Assembly (NCBI RefSeq): GCF_036850765.1
Contig: NC_089491.1
Coordinates: forward strand, 91,730,740 to 91,794,739
DNA length: 64,000 nucleotides
Origin: Saccopteryx bilineata
Taxonomy: Eukaryota > Chordata > Mammalia > Chiroptera > Emballonuridae
Direction of reading: 5' to 3'
Positions within the stretch are counted from its first letter, which is position 1. The number at the start of each line of letters is the position of its first letter. A program made the translations under genes and the position numbers. This document shows, piece by piece, positions 47,681 to 57,244 of this stretch. The notes under the pieces are model-generated. The model was given only the letters and a program-made list of their open reading frames with translations. It made no database searches and was not told the origin of the DNA.

Positions 47681-47990
47681 GTATACTGCCAGTAGTCCAG
47701 ACCAGGCAGGCTGACATTAGTTTCCAGCAGATGGTAGAAGAACTGTGGAGCTGAAAAACATTGAAGCATTCCCCTTTATTGGATTCTCCCAATGGTCGGC
47801 AAGTGAACAGGCAGGGGAAAACTTCTTCTCGCGGTGGCTGGCAAAGTGATCCTTGCGAAGGGAACGTGCCCATAGCATTACATAGGCTATAAACACTTGG
47901 CTCTCTGCCAAGTGCTCAGGCACTAATCACACAAAGTGCTTACCGCTGAAAAACAAGCAAGCAAGCCTAAACCCAGCTGTTTTCCCTGCA
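47681..47990 (-). mobile_element. Solo LTR (ERV), minus strand
   Basis: The complement starts TGCAGGGAAAACAGCTGGGT, contains CTATAA/TATGTAATGC TATA-like sequence and an AATAAA poly-A signal (CCAATAAAGG), and ends near ...GGCAGTATAC. Closely related in order to the LTRs at 48560, 57245 and 59642. ACCT lies on both sides (47677-47680 and 47991-47994), a 4-bp duplication if the ends are placed there. No internal viral gene remains. Confidence 0.8.
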
Positions 47991-47999
47991 ACCTTCAAT

Positions 48000-48558
48000 T
48001 ATTTCTTTTCTGATATTTTTTCCTTATGTAGAATTGCTTTTCTGATCTATGTCATTTTCCTTATCTCTGAAGAACTTTAAAAAAATTTTTATTTTTTCAA
48101 AACAGGTCTACTTGTAGCAAATTCCCTTATTTTTTGCTGATCTGAGAACATTTCCATTTCTCCTTCATTTTTGAGGGATAATTTTTCAGGACATAGAATT
48201 ACAGGTTGGTAGGTGTTTTTTTCCTTGTAAAACTTTAAACATTTCAGCTTGTTCTCGTCTTGCTTACATGTTTTCTGAAAAGCTGATGTAATTTTTAACT
48301 TTGCTCTCTATACAGAGGTATTTTTCTCTCTGCCTTCTTTCAAAATTTTTTTTAGTCTTTTGTTTTCTGAAGTTTAAAAATAATATAGTTACATGTATTT
48401 TTATTTTATCTTTTTGCATTTTTTGTACTTGGATTTCTCTGAGTTTCCTGGATCTGTTGTTTGGTGTTTGTTTGACATTAATTTAGTAGAAAATGTCCAC
48501 TATAATTGTTTCAAGTATTAGTTCCGTTCCTTTCTCTTTTTCCTCTTCTGATATCCTC
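48000..48558 (-). mobile_element. Ancient L1 (ORF1/5' region), part 1
   Basis: Plus-strand phrases CATTTCTCCTTCATTTTTGA, GACATAGAATTACAGGTTG and TCTCTGAGTTTCCTGGATC match in order the complement of old mammalian L1 ORF1. It continues after the LTR and the young L1 at 56796-57130, so it was the original target of both. Confidence 0.65.
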
Positions 48559-48559
48559 A

Positions 48560-48898
48560 TGTGGGGCAGCTGTTTTAGGCTTGCTCACTGGTTTACCAGC
48601 TTCAAGCACTTTGCCTGATTGGTGCATGAGCATGTGGCTGTGCCACATCTGTATGGCCTATATAAGGCTGTGGGTGCTTGCACTCAGGGGATTGCAGATG
48701 TCAGATTGCCTGTCCATCACTGTGAGGGGCCGTTGTTGTTGTTCATTTGCCTGAGAAGTTGTTTTTCTCTGCTTGTTTGCTTATCCACCATTGTGAGACT
48801 CTTAAACAGAATGGTCCAATGCTTTCTGGCTTCACAATTTCTCTACCATCTACCCAAGTCCACTGTGGACGTGCCTCGCCTCGGCCACTAGCATCACA
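48560..48898 (+). mobile_element. Solo LTR (ERV), plus strand
   Basis: TG...CA ended 339-bp unit: TGTGGGGCAGCTGTTTTAGG start, TATATAAGG TATA box at 48659-48667, TCTCTACCATCTACCC near the end. Same LTR family as 47681, 57245 and 59642. It interrupts the ancient L1. A clean target duplication was not found. Confidence 0.78.
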
Positions 48899-48927
48899 CC
48901 CTGTTATGCATATTCCTTTTGCAGTTG

Positions 48928-48932
48928 TCCCA

Positions 48933-48940
<8 letters not shown>
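48928..48940. repeat. Left target-site duplication of the full-length L1
   Basis: TCCCACAGTTCTT, repeated without mismatch at 56783-56795. On the plus strand the inferred nick is TTCTT/A, close to the L1 endonuclease preference TTTT/A, and the poly-T of the insert begins right at TTCTT, as expected for target-primed reverse transcription. Confidence 0.95.
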
Positions 48941-48967
<27 letters not shown>

Positions 48968-48969
<2 letters not shown>

Positions 48970-49212
48970 TTTATAATTTTATTTTTTTAATGGGGTGACA
49001 TCAATAAATCAGGATACATATATTCAAAGATAACAAGTCCAGGTTATCTTGTCGTTCAATTATGTTGCATACCCACCACCCAAAGTCAGATTGTCCTCTG
49101 TCACCTTCTATCTTGTTTTCTTTGTGCCCCTCCCACCCCCTATCCCTCTCCCATTCCCCCCTCCCCCCCCCCGTAACCACCACACTCTTATCAATGTCTC
49201 TTAGTTTCACTA
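48968..49212 (-). other. L1 3'UTR with poly-A signal and G-rich tract
   Basis: Complement shows AATAAA-type signals within AAAAAAATAAAATTATAAAA near 48968-48990 and an uninterrupted G-rich polypurine tract at about 49131-49173 (long G runs, seen as C runs on the plus strand). Mammalian L1 3'UTRs often carry such tracts, which can fold as G-quadruplexes. The same tract is in the truncated copy at about 6618-6680. Confidence 0.85.
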
Positions 49213-52200
49213 TTATGTCCCACCTACGTATGGAATAATACAGTTCCTGTTTTTTTCTGATTTACTTATTTCGCTTCGTATCATGTTATCAAGATCCCAC
49301 CATTTTGCTGTAAATGTTCCGATGTCATCATTTCTTATGGCTGAGTAGTATTCCATAGTGTATATGTGCCACATCTTCTTTATCCAGTCATCTATTGATG
49401 GGCTTTTTGGTTGTTTCCATGTCCTGGCCACTGTGAACAATGCTGCAATAAACATGGGGCTGCATGTGTCTTTACGTATCAATGTTTCTGAGTTTTGGGG
49501 ATATATACCCAGTAGAGGGATTGCTGGGTCATAAGGTAGTTCTATTTTCAGTTTTTTGAGGAACCACCATACTTTCTTCCATAATGGTTGTACTACTTTA
49601 CATTCCCACCAACAGTGTATGAGGGTTCCTTTTTCTCCACAGCCTCTCCAACATTTGCTATTACCTGACTTGCTAATAACAGCTAATCGAACAGGTGTGA
49701 GGTGGTATCTCATTGTAGTTTTGATTTGCATTTCTCTAATAGCTAAAGAAGATGAGCATCTTTTCATATATCTGTTGGCCATTTGTATTTCTTCCTGGGA
49801 GAAGTGTCTATTCATATCCTCTTCCCATTTTTTTATTGGATTGTTTGTTTGTTTGTTGTTGAGTTTTATGAGTTCTTTGTATATTTTGGATATTAGGCCC
49901 TTATCTGAGCTGTTGTTTGAAAATATCATTTCCCATTTAGTTGGCTTTCTGTTTATTTTGTTATCAGTTTCCCTTGCTGAGCAAAAACTTCTTAGTCTGA
50001 TGTAGTCCCATTCATTAATTTTTGCCTTCACTTCTCTTGCCATTGGAGTCAAATTCATAAAATGCTCTTTAAAACCCAGGTCCATGAGTTGAGTACCTAT
50101 GTCTTCTTCTATGTACTTAATTGTTTCAGGTCTTATGTTTAGATCTTTGATCCATTTTGAGTTAATTTTTGTACAGGGGGAGAGACTGTAGTCCAGTTTC
50201 ATTCTTTTGCATGTGGCTTTCCAGTTTTCCCAGCACCATTTATTGAAGAGGCTTTCTTTTCTCCATTGTGTGTTGTTGGCCCCTTTATCAAAAATTATTT
50301 GACTATATATATGTGGTTTTATTTCTGGACTTTCTATTCGGTTCCATTGGTCTGAGTGTCTATTTTTCTGCCAATACCATGCTGTTTTGATTGTCGTGGC
50401 CCTATAATAGAGTTTGAAGTCAGGTATTGTTATGCCCCCAGCTTCATTCTTTTTCTTTAGGATTGCTTTGGCTATTCGGGGTTTTTTATAGTTCCATATA
50501 AATCTGATGATTTTTTGCTCTATTTCTTTAAAAAATGTCATTGGAATTTTGATGGGAATTGCATTAAATTTGTATATTGCTTTGGGTAATATAGCCATCT
50601 TGATTATATTTATTCTTCCTAGCCAAGAACAAGGTATATTCTTCCATCTCATTATATCTTTTTCGATTTCCCTTAACAATGGTTTATAGTTTTCATTATA
50701 TAAGTCCTTTACATTCTTTGTTATGTTTATTCCTAAGTATTTTATTTTTTTTGTTGCAATCGTGAAGGGGATTATTCTTTTGAGTTCCTTCTCAGTTGTT
50801 TCATTGTTGGCATATAGAAAGGCTATTGACTTCTGTATGTTAATTTTGTATCCTGCGACCTTACTGTATTGGCTTATTGTTTCTAGTAGTCTTTTTGTGG
50901 ATTCTTTGGGGTTTTCGATGTATAGGATCATATCATCTGCAAAAAGTGATACCTTTACTTCTTCTTTTCCGATATGGATGCCTTTTATTTCTTTGTCTTG
51001 TCTGATTGCTCTGGCTAGAACCTCTAGTACCACATTAAATAAGAGTGGAGAGAGTGGACAACCCTGTCTTGTTCCTGATTTAAGGGGGAAAGCCTTCAGT
51101 TTAGTGCCATTTAATATGATGTTAGCCGATGGTTTATCATATATGGCCTTTATCATGTTGAGATATTTTCCTTCTATACCCATTTTGTTGAGAGTCTTAA
51201 ACATAAAATTGTGTTGTATTTTATCGAAAGCCTTTTCTGCGTCTATTGATAAGATCATGTGGTTTTTGTTCTTTGTTTTGTTGATATGGTGTATTACATT
51301 AACCGTTTTACGTATGTTGAACCATCCTTGAGATTCTGGGATGAATCCTACTTGATCATGATGTATTATTTTTTTAATATGTTGTTGTATTCGATTTGCT
51401 AGTATTTTGTTTAGTATTTTAGCATCTGTATTCATTAGAGATATTGGTCTGTAGTTTTCTTTTTTTGTGCCATCCTTGCCTGGTTTTGGTATGAGGGTTA
51501 TGTTGGCCTCATAAAATGTGTTTGGAAGTATTGCTTCTTCTTCAATTTTTTGGAAGACTTTGAGTAGAATAGGAACCAAGTCTTCTTTGAATGTTTGATA
51601 AAATTCACTGGTATAGCCGTCAGGGCCTGGACTTTTATTTTTGGGGAGGTTTTTAATGGTTTTTTCTATTTCTTCTCTACTGATAGGTCTGTTTAGGCTT
51701 TCTGCTTCTTCTTGACTCAGTCTAGGAAGGTTGTATTTTTCTAGGAATTTATCCATTTCTTCTAGGTTGTTGAATTTAGTGGCATAAAGTTTTTCATAGT
51801 ATTCTACAATAATTCTTTGTATATCTACGGTGTCCGTGGTGATTTCTCCTCTTTCATTTTGGATTTTGTTTATATGAGTTCTTTCTCTTTTTTCCTTGGT
51901 AAGTCTTGCCAAGGGTTTGTCAATTTTGTTGATCTTTTCAAAGAACCAGCTCCTTGTTCTATTAATTTTTTCTATAGTTTTTCTGTTCTCTAATTCATTT
52001 ATTTCTGCTCTGATTTTTATTATCTCCTTTCTTCGGCTGGTTTTGGGTTGTCTTTGTTCTTCTTTTTCTAGTTCCTTAAGGTGGGAAGTTAAGTGGTTCA
52101 CTTGGGCTCTCTCTTGTTTGTTCATATATGCCTGAAGCGATATGAACTTCCCTCTTATCACTGCTTTTGCTGCATCCCATAGATTCTGATATGTCGTATT

Positions 52201-53040
52201 GTCATTTTCATTAGTCTGTATATATCTTTTGATCTCTGCACTTATTTCTTCTTTGACCCATTCATTTTTTAAAAGTATGTTGTTTAGTTTCCACATTTTT
52301 GTGGGATTTTTTTCCTCTTTTTTGCAGTTGAATTCTAGTTTCAAGGCTTTATGATCAGAAAATATGCTTGGTACAACTTCAATTTTTCTGAATTTGCTGA
52401 TATTGTTTTTGTGGCCCAACATATGGTCAATTCTTGAGAATGATCCATGTACACTGGAGAAAAATGTATACTCAGTCACTTTGGGATGAAATGTCCTGTA
52501 GATGTCTATCATATCCAGGTGCTCTAGTGTTTTGTTTAAGGCCACTATGTCTTTGTTGATTCTCTGTTTGGATGACCGATCTAGAGCCGTCAGCGGTGTA
52601 TTGAGGTCTCCAAGTATGATTGTATTTTTGTCAGTTTTTGTTTTAAGATCAATAAGTAGCTGTCTTATATATTTTGGTGCTCCTTGGTTTGGTGCATATA
52701 TATTAAAAATTGTTATGTCTTCTTGATTCAGTGTCCCCTTAGCCATTATGAAATGGCCATTTTTGTCTCTAAGTACTTTTCCTGTCTTGTAGTCAGCATT
52801 ATCCGATATGAGTATTGCTACACCTGCTTTTTTTTGGATGTTATTTGCTTGGAGTATTGTTTTCCAGCCTTTCACTTTGAATTTGTTTTTATCCTTGTTA
52901 CTTAGATGAGTTTCCTGTAGGCAGCATACAGTTGGATTTTCTTTTTTAATCCATTCTGCTACTCTGTGCCTTTTTATTGGTGAGTTTAATCCATTTACAT
53001 TTAGTGTAATTATTGATACTTGTCAGTTCCCTATTGCCAT
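49213..53040 (-). CDS. L1 ORF2p (endonuclease-reverse transcriptase), near intact with UGA at codon 6
   Basis: Encodes the L1 replicase, which nicks target DNA and reverse-transcribes L1 RNA at the nick. The frame from the ATG at 53038-53040 to the stop at 49213-49215 is exactly 1275 codons, the length of human ORF2p. Endonuclease residues are in register with human: N14 (LNVNGLN), E43 (CLQETHL), then NIYAPN, GDLNTPL and SDH. Reverse transcriptase has [24 protein letters not shown] and the catalytic FADDMILY near residue 700. The C-terminal zinc-knuckle-like CX3CX7HX4C (CWRGCG...H...C) is present. The sole defect is TGA at 53023-53025 (codon 6), followed by C, a relatively leaky context. The next in-frame ATG is codon 99, past N14 and E43, so a restart there would lose endonuclease activity. 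CpG decay (CGA to TGA) is a likely origin. Could be still partly functional through readthrough, but unproven. Confidence 0.95.
53023..53025 (-). other. In-frame UGA, ORF2 codon 6
   Basis: Reads TGA CAA in the ORF2 frame, five codons after the ATG. No other stop interrupts the 1275 codons. Confidence 0.9.
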
Positions 53041-53270
53041 TTTATATCTTGCTTTCTGTTAGTTTCGTGTCTTGTTTGATCCTTCTCTTTCGTTTTTCTA
53101 TCTTTTGTTTTTATTTGGTTGTATTCCATACATCTTTCCTCTGTTGCTATCTTTTTTATCTCATGTGCTTCTGTGGTGGTTTTTTCAATGGTGGTTACCT
53201 TTGAGTAATGAAAAGGGTCCCTACCCTGTTCATTGTAGCGAAATATTTTGTGAGTACTTTTGCACTCCAT
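53031..53270 (-). CDS. Spacer ORF of 79 codons overlapping the ORF2 start
   Basis: Lies in the 303-bp gap between ORF1 and ORF2, starting 73 bases after the ORF1 stop with ATG in a good context (A at -3, G at +4). It ends with TAG at 53031-53033, a few bases inside ORF2: the sequence ATGGCAATAG holds the ORF2 ATG and this ORF's stop in another frame. The predicted peptide is hydrophilic and Lys/Thr-rich with no family I know, no membrane segment and no motif. Overlapping stop-start of this kind can allow termination-reinitiation, a possible route to translate ORF2. It may equally be chance, since only one complete copy is available here. Human L1 has a 63-bp spacer instead. Treat as hypothetical. 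Confidence 0.35.
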   Translation of the reverse strand: MECKSTHKIFRYNEQGRDPFHYSKVTTIEKTTTEAHEIKKIATEERCMEYNQIKTKDRKTKEKDQTRHETNRKQDIKWQ

Positions 53271-53343
53271 CGTCCTTTGCTACTGTTAATCTCCGTCTTC
53301 TCCCCCTCTTTCTTTTTGTTGTTGTCACAGTTTAAATTTGGTT

Positions 53344-54363
53344 TTATTGTGTTCTTCTTGGAGCTTTTACTTGTGGCTCTGTTTTTTTTTTGTTCTTTGT
53401 ATCTGATTGGAGAACCCCCTTTAGTGATTCCTGGAGTGGGGGTTTTCTGATGATAAATTCCCTCATCTTTTCTGTATCTGTGAATGTTTTTATTTCTCCT
53501 TCGTATTTGAAGGATAGCTTTGATGGGTATAGTATTTGTGGCTGAAAGTTCCTCTCTTTCAGGACTTTAAATATTGGGGTCCACTCTCTTCTAGCTTGTA
53601 GAGTTTCTGCTGAGAAATCTGATGATAATCTAATGGGCCTTCCTTTATATGTTGTATTCTTCTTTTCCCTGGCTGCCTTGAGAATTTTTTCTTTGCTGTT
53701 GGTTTGTGTCAATTTCATTATGATATGCCTTGGAGTAGGTTTGTTGGGGTTAAGAAAACTTGGAGTTCTGTTTGCTTCTTGAACTTGAGGCTTTAGTTCT
53801 TTCCACAGGCTTGGGAAGTTCTCATCAATTATTTGTTTAAGTATGTTCTCCATTCCATTTTCTCTCTCTTCTCCCTCTGATATACCTATTATTCTTATGT
53901 TATTCTTTTTGATGGAGTCAGATAATTCTTGTAGGGCTATCTCATTTTTTTTAATTTTTGAGTCTCTTTCTTCTTCTCTCTGTTGTGCCTCAAGTTGCTT
54001 GTCTTCTCTTTCACTAATCCTCTCTTCTATCTGACCTGTTCTATTAGCTAAGCTTGTTACTTCATTTTTCATCTCGTGAATTGAGTTTTTCATCTCTGTT
54101 TGATTTGTTTTTATAGTTTCAATTTCCTTGGACATATATTCTTTGTGTTCATGGAGTTGTTTTCTGAGCTCCCTATATTGCCTTTCTGTGTTTTCTTGTA
54201 TATCTCGGAGGATTTTTAGGATTTCTATCTTGAATTCTCTGTCATTTAGCTCCAAGGTTTCCAATATATTAAATTTTTTCTCCATAGATTTTTCCTCATC
54301 TAGCTGTGTTACCTCTCTTTCTTTTTTATCCATGATATTCGATTTTCTCTTCCTTAATGGCAT
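53344..54363 (-). CDS. L1 ORF1p, intact, 339 aa
   Basis: Encodes the L1 RNA-binding and chaperone protein that packages L1 RNA in the cytoplasm as trimers. The frame is unbroken from ATG 54361-54363 to the stop at 53344-53346, and 339 residues compare with 338 in human. Visible order: basic N-terminus (PLRKRKSN), a long charged heptad-rich coiled coil about residues 25-150 (for example IEERISEREDKQLEAQ), the RRM starting at NNIRIIGISEGE (about 153), then NKPTPRHIIMK and KILKAAREK, and the C-terminal domain with SAETLQARREWTPIF and LYPSKLSF. The Arg pair in QARREW is the conserved RNA-contact region. It is the first gene on the L1 transcript, read from the monomer-type 5'UTR. No defect seen. 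Confidence 0.97.
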   Translation of the reverse strand: MPLRKRKSNIMDKKEREVTQLDEEKSMEKKFNILETLELNDREFKIEILKILRDIQENTERQYRELRKQLHEHKEYMSKEIETIKTNQTEMKNSIHEMKNEVTSLANRTGQIEERISEREDKQLEAQQREEERDSKIKKNEIALQELSDSIKKNNIRIIGISEGEERENGMENILKQIIDENFPSLWKELKPQVQEANRTPSFLNPNKPTPRHIIMKLTQTNSKEKILKAAREKKNTTYKGRPIRLSSDFSAETLQARREWTPIFKVLKERNFQPQILYPSKLSFKYEGEIKTFTDTEKMREFIIRKPPLQESLKGVLQSDTKNKKKTEPQVKAPRRTQ

Positions 54364-55690
54364 CTGAGGGTGGTTTTGTTGATAGTATTAATGAGATTTA
54401 ATAAAGAATAAAAAGTTAAAAAAAATAAAAAAATAACAAATCAAAAAGAGTTGTTTTTTTAAAAAAAATTAATAATGAAATAAAGAAAAATAAAATAAAA
54501 TAAAATTTTTTTTTAAAAAAGGAAATTATTCCCCCCCTCTTTTTTTCCTCTCCTCTCCTCTCCCCTCTTTCTTGAGAAAATCTTGTGGTGGACTGTGAGT
54601 TATAACAAACAATGCCTGTGATGGAGGGCCTGAATTGGGGAAAAGTAATAAAGGGGCAAAAAAGAGAGAAAGAAAAAAAAAAAAAAAGAAAAAAGAAAAA
54701 AAAGAGCGTATGGACCCACAAAAAGCAAATAAGGAAAAAATTTGGGTCAAGAATAAAATGATTTGCTTTTAGGTGTTGGTTTTCTAAGAGTTATGATGAG
54801 AGGAATAAGAGGAAAATGGAAAAATGGGGGGACAAATTAAAAACTTACTATTGTATTTAGTGGAACAAGAACTAGATAATATGGAGAGCCAGGGATGGGA
54901 GCACTGCTAGTGCGTTAAAAAGGTGAAGTAAAAAACCCCCCAAAATGCCACAAACATAGGTTTGAGTCCCAGATAAGATAATTTGTTTGTTATTGAGGTT
55001 TGAATGAGAGGAGATGTAAAGGAGAAAGGAAGAAACTAATATAGAGGGAGAAAAGAAAGAGAGAGAGAGAAAAAAATAGGGAACCACTAAAAGAAGAAAA
55101 AAGAAAGGAGAGAGAGAGAGTTAAGGGTTTTGGAGTGCAACCCTCATAGAGAGAAAGGAAGAGAAGAGAAATGATAATGGGAGATGTAACACTTATGGGT
55201 AGTGTAGTTCAGGGAGAGGAGAGAGTAAGACCGGTAGAGAGTTAATCGGCCAAATTGGAGGAGGAAAAAAAAGTCTCAAGAATGAAGATAAGAGAAACAA
55301 ACGAACAAATATAATAAAATGGGATAGGTTATAAAGTCTGCAGATTATTCTTGATTTTGAGAGGTTATCTTCTTGCTTTTTCTTTTCTCTCCCTCTTCCT
55401 GGTCGGTGACTCTGTACCCCGGGTTCTGCCCCTTTGACACGCTCAGGTAGAGGTTTGCAGTTGATAAGTCTCTATGGCAATGTCATGTATTGTGCTTTAT
55501 TCTCGTTGGGAGTCGAGGCTCATTAGCATTTATAGGCTCCGACAGTGAGAGAGTCCGTGTTCCTGGAGCCTTTCTCCTAGTCTTTCCTTCCTCAATTAGT
55601 AGCCTGATAGTCCAGGTATGGGGTTGCTGCTGCCTCTGCCTGGATAGTAAGAGGCTCAAATTGCTGGCAACTCCCCACTCTATTTCCACT
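54364..55690 (-). other. L1 5'UTR, ORF1-proximal AT- and purine-rich part
   Basis: A-rich and GA-rich on the plus strand (T/C-rich in the L1 RNA), with runs near 54421-54515 and 54660-54705 and GAGAGA tracts near 55055-55120. No extended frame or known protein. It separates the CpG-rich monomer region from ORF1. Confidence 0.75.
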
Positions 55691-56450
55691 CAGCACAGGG
55701 CTCTGGGTAAGGCTCAGTCAGTCAGAGCTGCTAGCATAATCAGGCGGGCTTTCCGCCCACTCGAAGACCTCTGGCTCTGCCACTCTATCCGGTAACACAA
55801 GCGGACGCCCACTTCCGGGGCGCTTGGAGGAAACTCTCACTCACTGTCTGCAACCAGGATATCCGGCCAGCAGTCTCACGCTCTGAGTGAAACCCCCAAC
55901 CGCAGGGAAAAGTTGCAGCGTTGGAATTGAGTCTCGCTCCGTCCCCGTGTGCGGCTTTTGCAAGGCGCTGGGGCGGCCCGAGATTCCGCTTTGGCCCACA
56001 CAAAGGCCCCTGACTCTGCCCCTCTGCGCGACAACACGGGCGCGCACTGCCGAGGCACTCGGAGGAATCGCCCACTCCTTATCTGCGCGCGCAAACCAGG
56101 ATATGAGGCCGGCTGCGGTTCCCTCTGAGTGAAACAACCTCCAGCACGGAAAATCTCCACCGTTTGGATTAGTTCTCACTCCCTCCCGTGCGTGGCTTTC
56201 CCAGGGCGCTGGGGCTGCCCAGAGACTCTGCCCTCAGCCCACAGAAAGGCCTCTCACCCTGCCTCTCCGTGGGGCAACACGGGCACCCACTTCCGCGGCT
56301 TAGGAAGAAATCTCTCTTCCACTAACTGCGCACCGACCAGGAGACCGGGTAAAATGGCCGCTCCGCTTGTCTTTCTTTGTTTGGGTTTGGCGCGAGTGTT
56401 AGCTTGTATTGCCCGGGTTGCCACAGGATCAGATTTTCCTCGGCTTGGAT
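55690..56450 (-). repeat. Tandem ~241-bp monomers in the L1 5'UTR
   Basis: Three tandem related units. Anchors recur at constant spacing: GGCGCTGGGG at 55964 and 56205 (241), AACAC at 55794, 56033 and 56276 (239, 243), CCAG at 55854, 56096 and 56337 (242, 241), and CTCTGAGTGAAAC in units 1 and 2. The third unit diverges or has a ~40-bp insert after about 56350. CpG-rich. Such repeats carry the promoter in mouse L1. Confidence 0.9.
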
Positions 56451-56629
56451 CTCTGAGCCACAGCCTGGTTCGGCCGTTTTTGCTGCGGCGGCCTGGATCT
56501 ATTCACCCCCTTTGCCCGCCTCAGTTTCTATATTCACAGTTACCAGAAAAAGCCGCCCTGTTTAGGTTAGTGAGGAAGGCGGAGCATTTCTTACTCCCTA
56601 TTTCCTTCGGGGTTTGGTTATATATTTAG
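56354..56629 (+). other. Antisense ORF of 91 codons in the L1 5'UTR
   Basis: Antisense to L1. ATG at 56354-56356 in AAAATGGCC context (a strong start site) opens a 91-codon frame that begins MAAPLVFLCLGLARVLA, a hydrophobic signal-like stretch, and continues Arg/Leu/Pro-rich. The frame is also open upstream to 56129. Position recalls the antisense ORF0 of primate L1, but no similarity is claimed. GC-rich DNA favours chance open frames, so this is hypothetical. Confidence 0.25.
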
Positions 56630-56771
56630 CCAATTTTTCACTCAATCATACCTTTGGGTGTATTGCGAAGAATCTGGAAGCTCCAAGTATAGGTTTTTCT
56701 GTTTCTGGTTGAAGATCTTGTTGAGTTTTGGGGGAGATTTATCGGTATCGCTTCCTACTCCACCATTACTC

Positions 56772-56779
56772 TGACGTCA
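56772..56779. promoter_or_regulatory. Perfect CRE palindrome at the L1 5' terminus
   Basis: TGACGTCA lies at element bases 4-11 of the full-length L1. This octamer is the consensus CREB/ATF site. A GGTGG/CCACC run with a CCAT core follows a few bases inside (about 56760-56767), placed where human L1 has its YY1 site. Confidence 0.65.
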
Positions 56780-56782
56780 TCC

Positions 56783-56795
56783 TCCCACAGTTCTT
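56783..56795. repeat. Right target-site duplication of the full-length L1
   Basis: TCCCACAGTTCTT, exact copy of 48928-48940, immediately after the first base of the L1. Confidence 0.95.
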
Positions 56796-57130
56796 ATTCT
56801 GTATTTTCTTTACTCCTTTAATCTAGTATTTGCTTTTTAGTTTTTGAGGTTTCCATTTAGATTTTTGTCAAGCTCAAAAATTATTTCCTCAGTTCTGTCC
56901 GGTCTAATAATCCTAAATAAGTCATTCTACATTTCTGTAACTATTTCTGAACCCTAGCATTTCTTTTGGGTTTTTATTCAGAATTTCCTTTTCTTTGATT
57001 ATATCACACGATCTGTTTTGAGTGCTCTCTGTTTTATTCATTAGAGCCCTAATCACAGTTGTTTTAAATTTCCTGTCTGACAATTTCAACATCCCTACCA
57101 TATCTGAATCACCATGATATACTGATTAAA
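56796..57130 (-). mobile_element. Ancient L1 (ORF1/5' region), part 2
   Basis: Continuation of 48000-48558 beyond the inserted LTR and young L1. The order (TTCTGTCCGGTCTAAT, ATTTCTGAACCCTAGC, TAATCACAGTTGTTTTAAAT) follows the complement of old L1 ORF1 region. Decayed. Confidence 0.6.
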
Positions 57131-57244
57131 ATAATGTGTTGTAAATTATAGTATTGGCCTTTAGTAATAGGGTGGTAAGATGTCAGGGGAGGTGAAGTAT
57201 GCTGTAGTTCAGTGAATAAGTCTCAGTCTTTCAGTAAGCCCCTC

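Larger units (their letters stand above)
48941..56782 (-). mobile_element. Young full-length LINE-1, 7842 bp
   Basis: Complete L1 on the minus strand: 5'UTR (56782-54364) with ~241-bp tandem monomers, ORF1 (54363-53344), 303-bp spacer with a 79-codon ORF, ORF2 frame (53040-49213), 3'UTR (49212 to about 48968) and poly-A (48941-48967 as T). A perfect 13-bp target duplication, a homogeneous poly-A and nearly unbroken frames show recent insertion. The only coding defect seen is one UGA at ORF2 codon 6. It inserted into an ancient L1 next to a solo LTR. Confidence 0.97.

Noticed and set aside
49556..52905. Plus-strand frames of 60-202 codons
   Set aside because: Antisense shadows of L1 ORF2.
55785..56179. 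Sense-strand frames of 94-112 codons in the L1 5'UTR
   Set aside because: They lie in the GC-rich monomers and repeat with them. No start context or similarity supports translation, though they could act as upstream ORFs.
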